DNA of 6,343 bases from Nitrospinota bacterium (GTDB taxonomy: Bacteria > Nitrospinota > Nitrospinia > UBA9942), in NCBI GenBank assembly GCA_016234205.1, contig JACRGN010000181.1:1-6343 (forward strand), in the 5' to 3' direction. Position numbers and translations under genes: made by a program. The notes beneath the pieces were generated by a model. It was given only the letters and a program-made list of their open reading frames with translations, was not told the origin of the DNA and made no database searches. Positions 5,044 to 6,343 of the stretch are shown in pieces. Positions within the stretch are counted from its first letter, which is position 1; each line of letters begins with the position of its first letter.

Positions 5044-6260
5044 CTTTTCTTTTCGGCTGCTCCTCCACAAACGAAATAAGAAAGCCCCCCTCATTAAAAG
5101 TAGCAGAACTAACCCTCGCAAAAGGCATAGACAAAGGTGCGATTGCTAATCCTGTAAATCCAACATCAGCATTCATCACACAGGACACAGAGGCAATAGC
5201 ACTCCTTAAAATAGAGAATATGTATGGAAGACACATCATAAGATGGGATTGGCATGGAACGGATGGGAAGGTTAATTACACATCAGGCGATTATCAGGTA
5301 AATATATCAAAGGATAAATTCCATAAACAATTTGCAGTATGGCACAGCCTTCCAATAAAAGGAGAAAAGGCATCGAACAATCCCGGTCAATGGCAGGTAA
5401 AGGTCTATTTTGACGGAGAACTCCACACGACAAAAGGACTCAATATAGAATATGCGGATATTGACATAGAAAAGCTCCCCCAGACCGCACAAGTATATCC
5501 TAACAGATGGGGACTTATCATAGGAATAGAAACCTATGCCAATCTCCCATCTGTAGAATATGCAAAAAAGGATGCTGTCCTTGTCCGAGATTATTTCACG
5601 AAAATATTAGGAATACCTCAGGAGAATCTCATCTTTTTAGCCGATGAGAAGGCAACAAAATCAGCGATTATGGGGAATATCAAAGAACATCTCCCCAAGA
5701 ACCTTGAGAAGGATTCAACCCTATATATCTACTTTGCAGGACACGGCGCACCCGATGTAGATAAAGGAGACGCCTACCTGATTCCTTATGACGGGAACAT
5801 GAAATATATCACCCAGAGCGGATACAAGCTCAAAGACTTCTATCAAGACATATCGAGCCTTGATATAAGCAGGACCTATGTATTTTTAGACTCATGTTTT
5901 AGCGGAAGCAGTGCGAGGGGAGAGAAGATGCTCCTTGCAGGGGCAAGGCCTGCCCTTATCCATGTAGAAGATGTAGCAGTAACGAGCGATAAAGTTATAT
6001 CCCTCACAGCATCAAAGGGTGGTCAGATAAGCAACTCCTACAAAGAGACGGAGCATGGACTGTTCACCTATTATCTCCTGAGCGGATTAAGGGGGCTTGC
6101 AGACACAAACAATGATGGATGGATAGGAGTCGGAGAGCTATATAGCTATGTAAAGGATAAGGTGGACCAGAAGGCGAGGAGAAAAGGTGTAGAACAGACC
6201 CCCTCACTTAATGCAATAAAGGATGTAGAGGGCATGAAGATAAGTAGGGTTGTAAAATAA
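5034..6260 (+). CDS. Caspase-like (peptidase C14) putative lipoprotein; true start probably upstream and out of phase
   Basis: From TTG 5034 this gene encodes 408 residues. LIAFLFGC gives a lipobox-like LFGC with Cys9 as lipidation site. A beta-rich, Ig-like domain spans about 20-140 (IIRWDWHGTDGKV, PGQWQVKVYFDGEL). The caspase domain runs from about 157: RWGLIIGIETYANLP, then LYIYFAGHGAP with catalytic His237, then YVFLDSCFSGSS with catalytic Cys288. DTNNDGWIGVGE (357-368) is a canonical EF-hand loop that could bind calcium. The protein is likely a membrane-anchored cysteine protease on the periplasmic or outer face. Substrates are unknown, and some relatives have regulatory or cell-death roles. 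TTG 5034 is doubtful: it has no ribosome binding site, no charged n-region, and only a very short hydrophobic core. The frame is open upstream to 4935 and encodes a better signal peptide (LNTPKIFFLLITHCS). The usable start appears to lie before the CAGT tract, in another frame. Confidence 0.85.
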   Translation: MLIAFLFGCSSTNEIRKPPSLKVAELTLAKGIDKGAIANPVNPTSAFITQDTEAIALLKIENMYGRHIIRWDWHGTDGKVNYTSGDYQVNISKDKFHKQFAVWHSLPIKGEKASNNPGQWQVKVYFDGELHTTKGLNIEYADIDIEKLPQTAQVYPNRWGLIIGIETYANLPSVEYAKKDAVLVRDYFTKILGIPQENLIFLADEKATKSAIMGNIKEHLPKNLEKDSTLYIYFAGHGAPDVDKGDAYLIPYDGNMKYITQSGYKLKDFYQDISSLDISRTYVFLDSCFSGSSARGEKMLLAGARPALIHVEDVAVTSDKVISLTASKGGQISNSYKETEHGLFTYYLLSGLRGLADTNNDGWIGVGELYSYVKDKVDQKARRKGVEQTPSLNAIKDVEGMKISRVVK

Positions 6261-6262
6261 AT

Positions 6263-6343
6263 TAGCCACAGAGACACAGAGAAAGACAAAAAAAGTAAAG
6301 ACACTGAAAGACACAGATAAATTATGATTAACACAGAAAAAAT
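6263..6343 (-). repeat. Dispersed repeat element, copy 3 (cut by window end, inverted relative to copy 1)
   Basis: Two bases after the caspase stop codon the sequence TAGCCAC begins a repeat that runs off the window. It has ACAGAGACACAGAG words and then, at 6307-6336, a 30-nt stretch matching the reverse complement of 2189-2218 in copy 1 at 28 of 30 positions. The copy is therefore in the opposite orientation to copy 1. The partner end lies outside the window. No coding sequence is seen here. Confidence 0.7.

Noticed and set aside
30..6260. A functional link between the FlgT_N-like protein and the caspase-like lipoprotein
   Set aside because: Both are probably envelope proteins, but they are about 4 kb apart with unrelated genes between, so co-function is not supported here.

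Overview
The window is AT-rich and gene-dense, with every supported gene on the + strand. It looks like a piece of chromosome from a Gram-negative-type bacterium. The clues are a lipoprotein-type caspase homologue, a FlgT-like periplasmic-type domain, and a core block of yggT, divIVA-like, yggU and mtnA genes. AT-rich spacers carrying dispersed repeats that begin TAGCCAC suggest an uncultivated lineage such as Nitrospirota or Desulfobacterota. That placement is an impression, not a demonstration.

Layout. (1) Positions 1-1127 hold a FlgT_N-like protein, cut by the left window edge and interrupted by an in-frame TAA at 522-524; the frame stays open on both sides of the stop. (2) Positions 1228-1777 hold a type II toxin-antitoxin pair, a DUF2281-like antitoxin and a PemK/MazF-family toxin, overlapping by 26 nt. 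(3) Positions 1792-3140 hold yggT, a DivIVA-domain gene and yggU (DUF167). Two imperfect inverted-repeat elements (2097-2262 and 2751-2833) sit in the spacers, and the second runs into the apparent 5' end of yggU. (4) Positions 3171-3754 hold a second toxin-antitoxin-like pair, DUF433 and DUF5615 (PIN-like), with ATGA coupling. (5) Positions 3785-4819 hold mtnA of the methionine salvage pathway. (6) From 4820 to the end lies a promoter-like sequence, a strong ribosome binding site and a short ORF running into a (CAGT)6 tract. These are followed by a caspase-like (peptidase C14) lipoprotein gene whose frame is offset from the short ORF. The window ends inside a third copy of the dispersed repeat.

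The most interesting signal is the 5' region of the caspase gene. The best promoter and start site read into a tetranucleotide tract and stop at 4990-4992. The caspase frame, open upstream to 4935, encodes most of a lipoprotein signal peptide but has no well-supported start at present. Gaining one CAGT, or losing two, would join the start to the caspase. This is the architecture of a phase-variable contingency gene. A 7-bp tandem repeat, which also changes frame, encodes part of the signal peptide. The two toxin-antitoxin-like modules are closely spaced, co-directional insertions around an otherwise ordinary housekeeping cluster.
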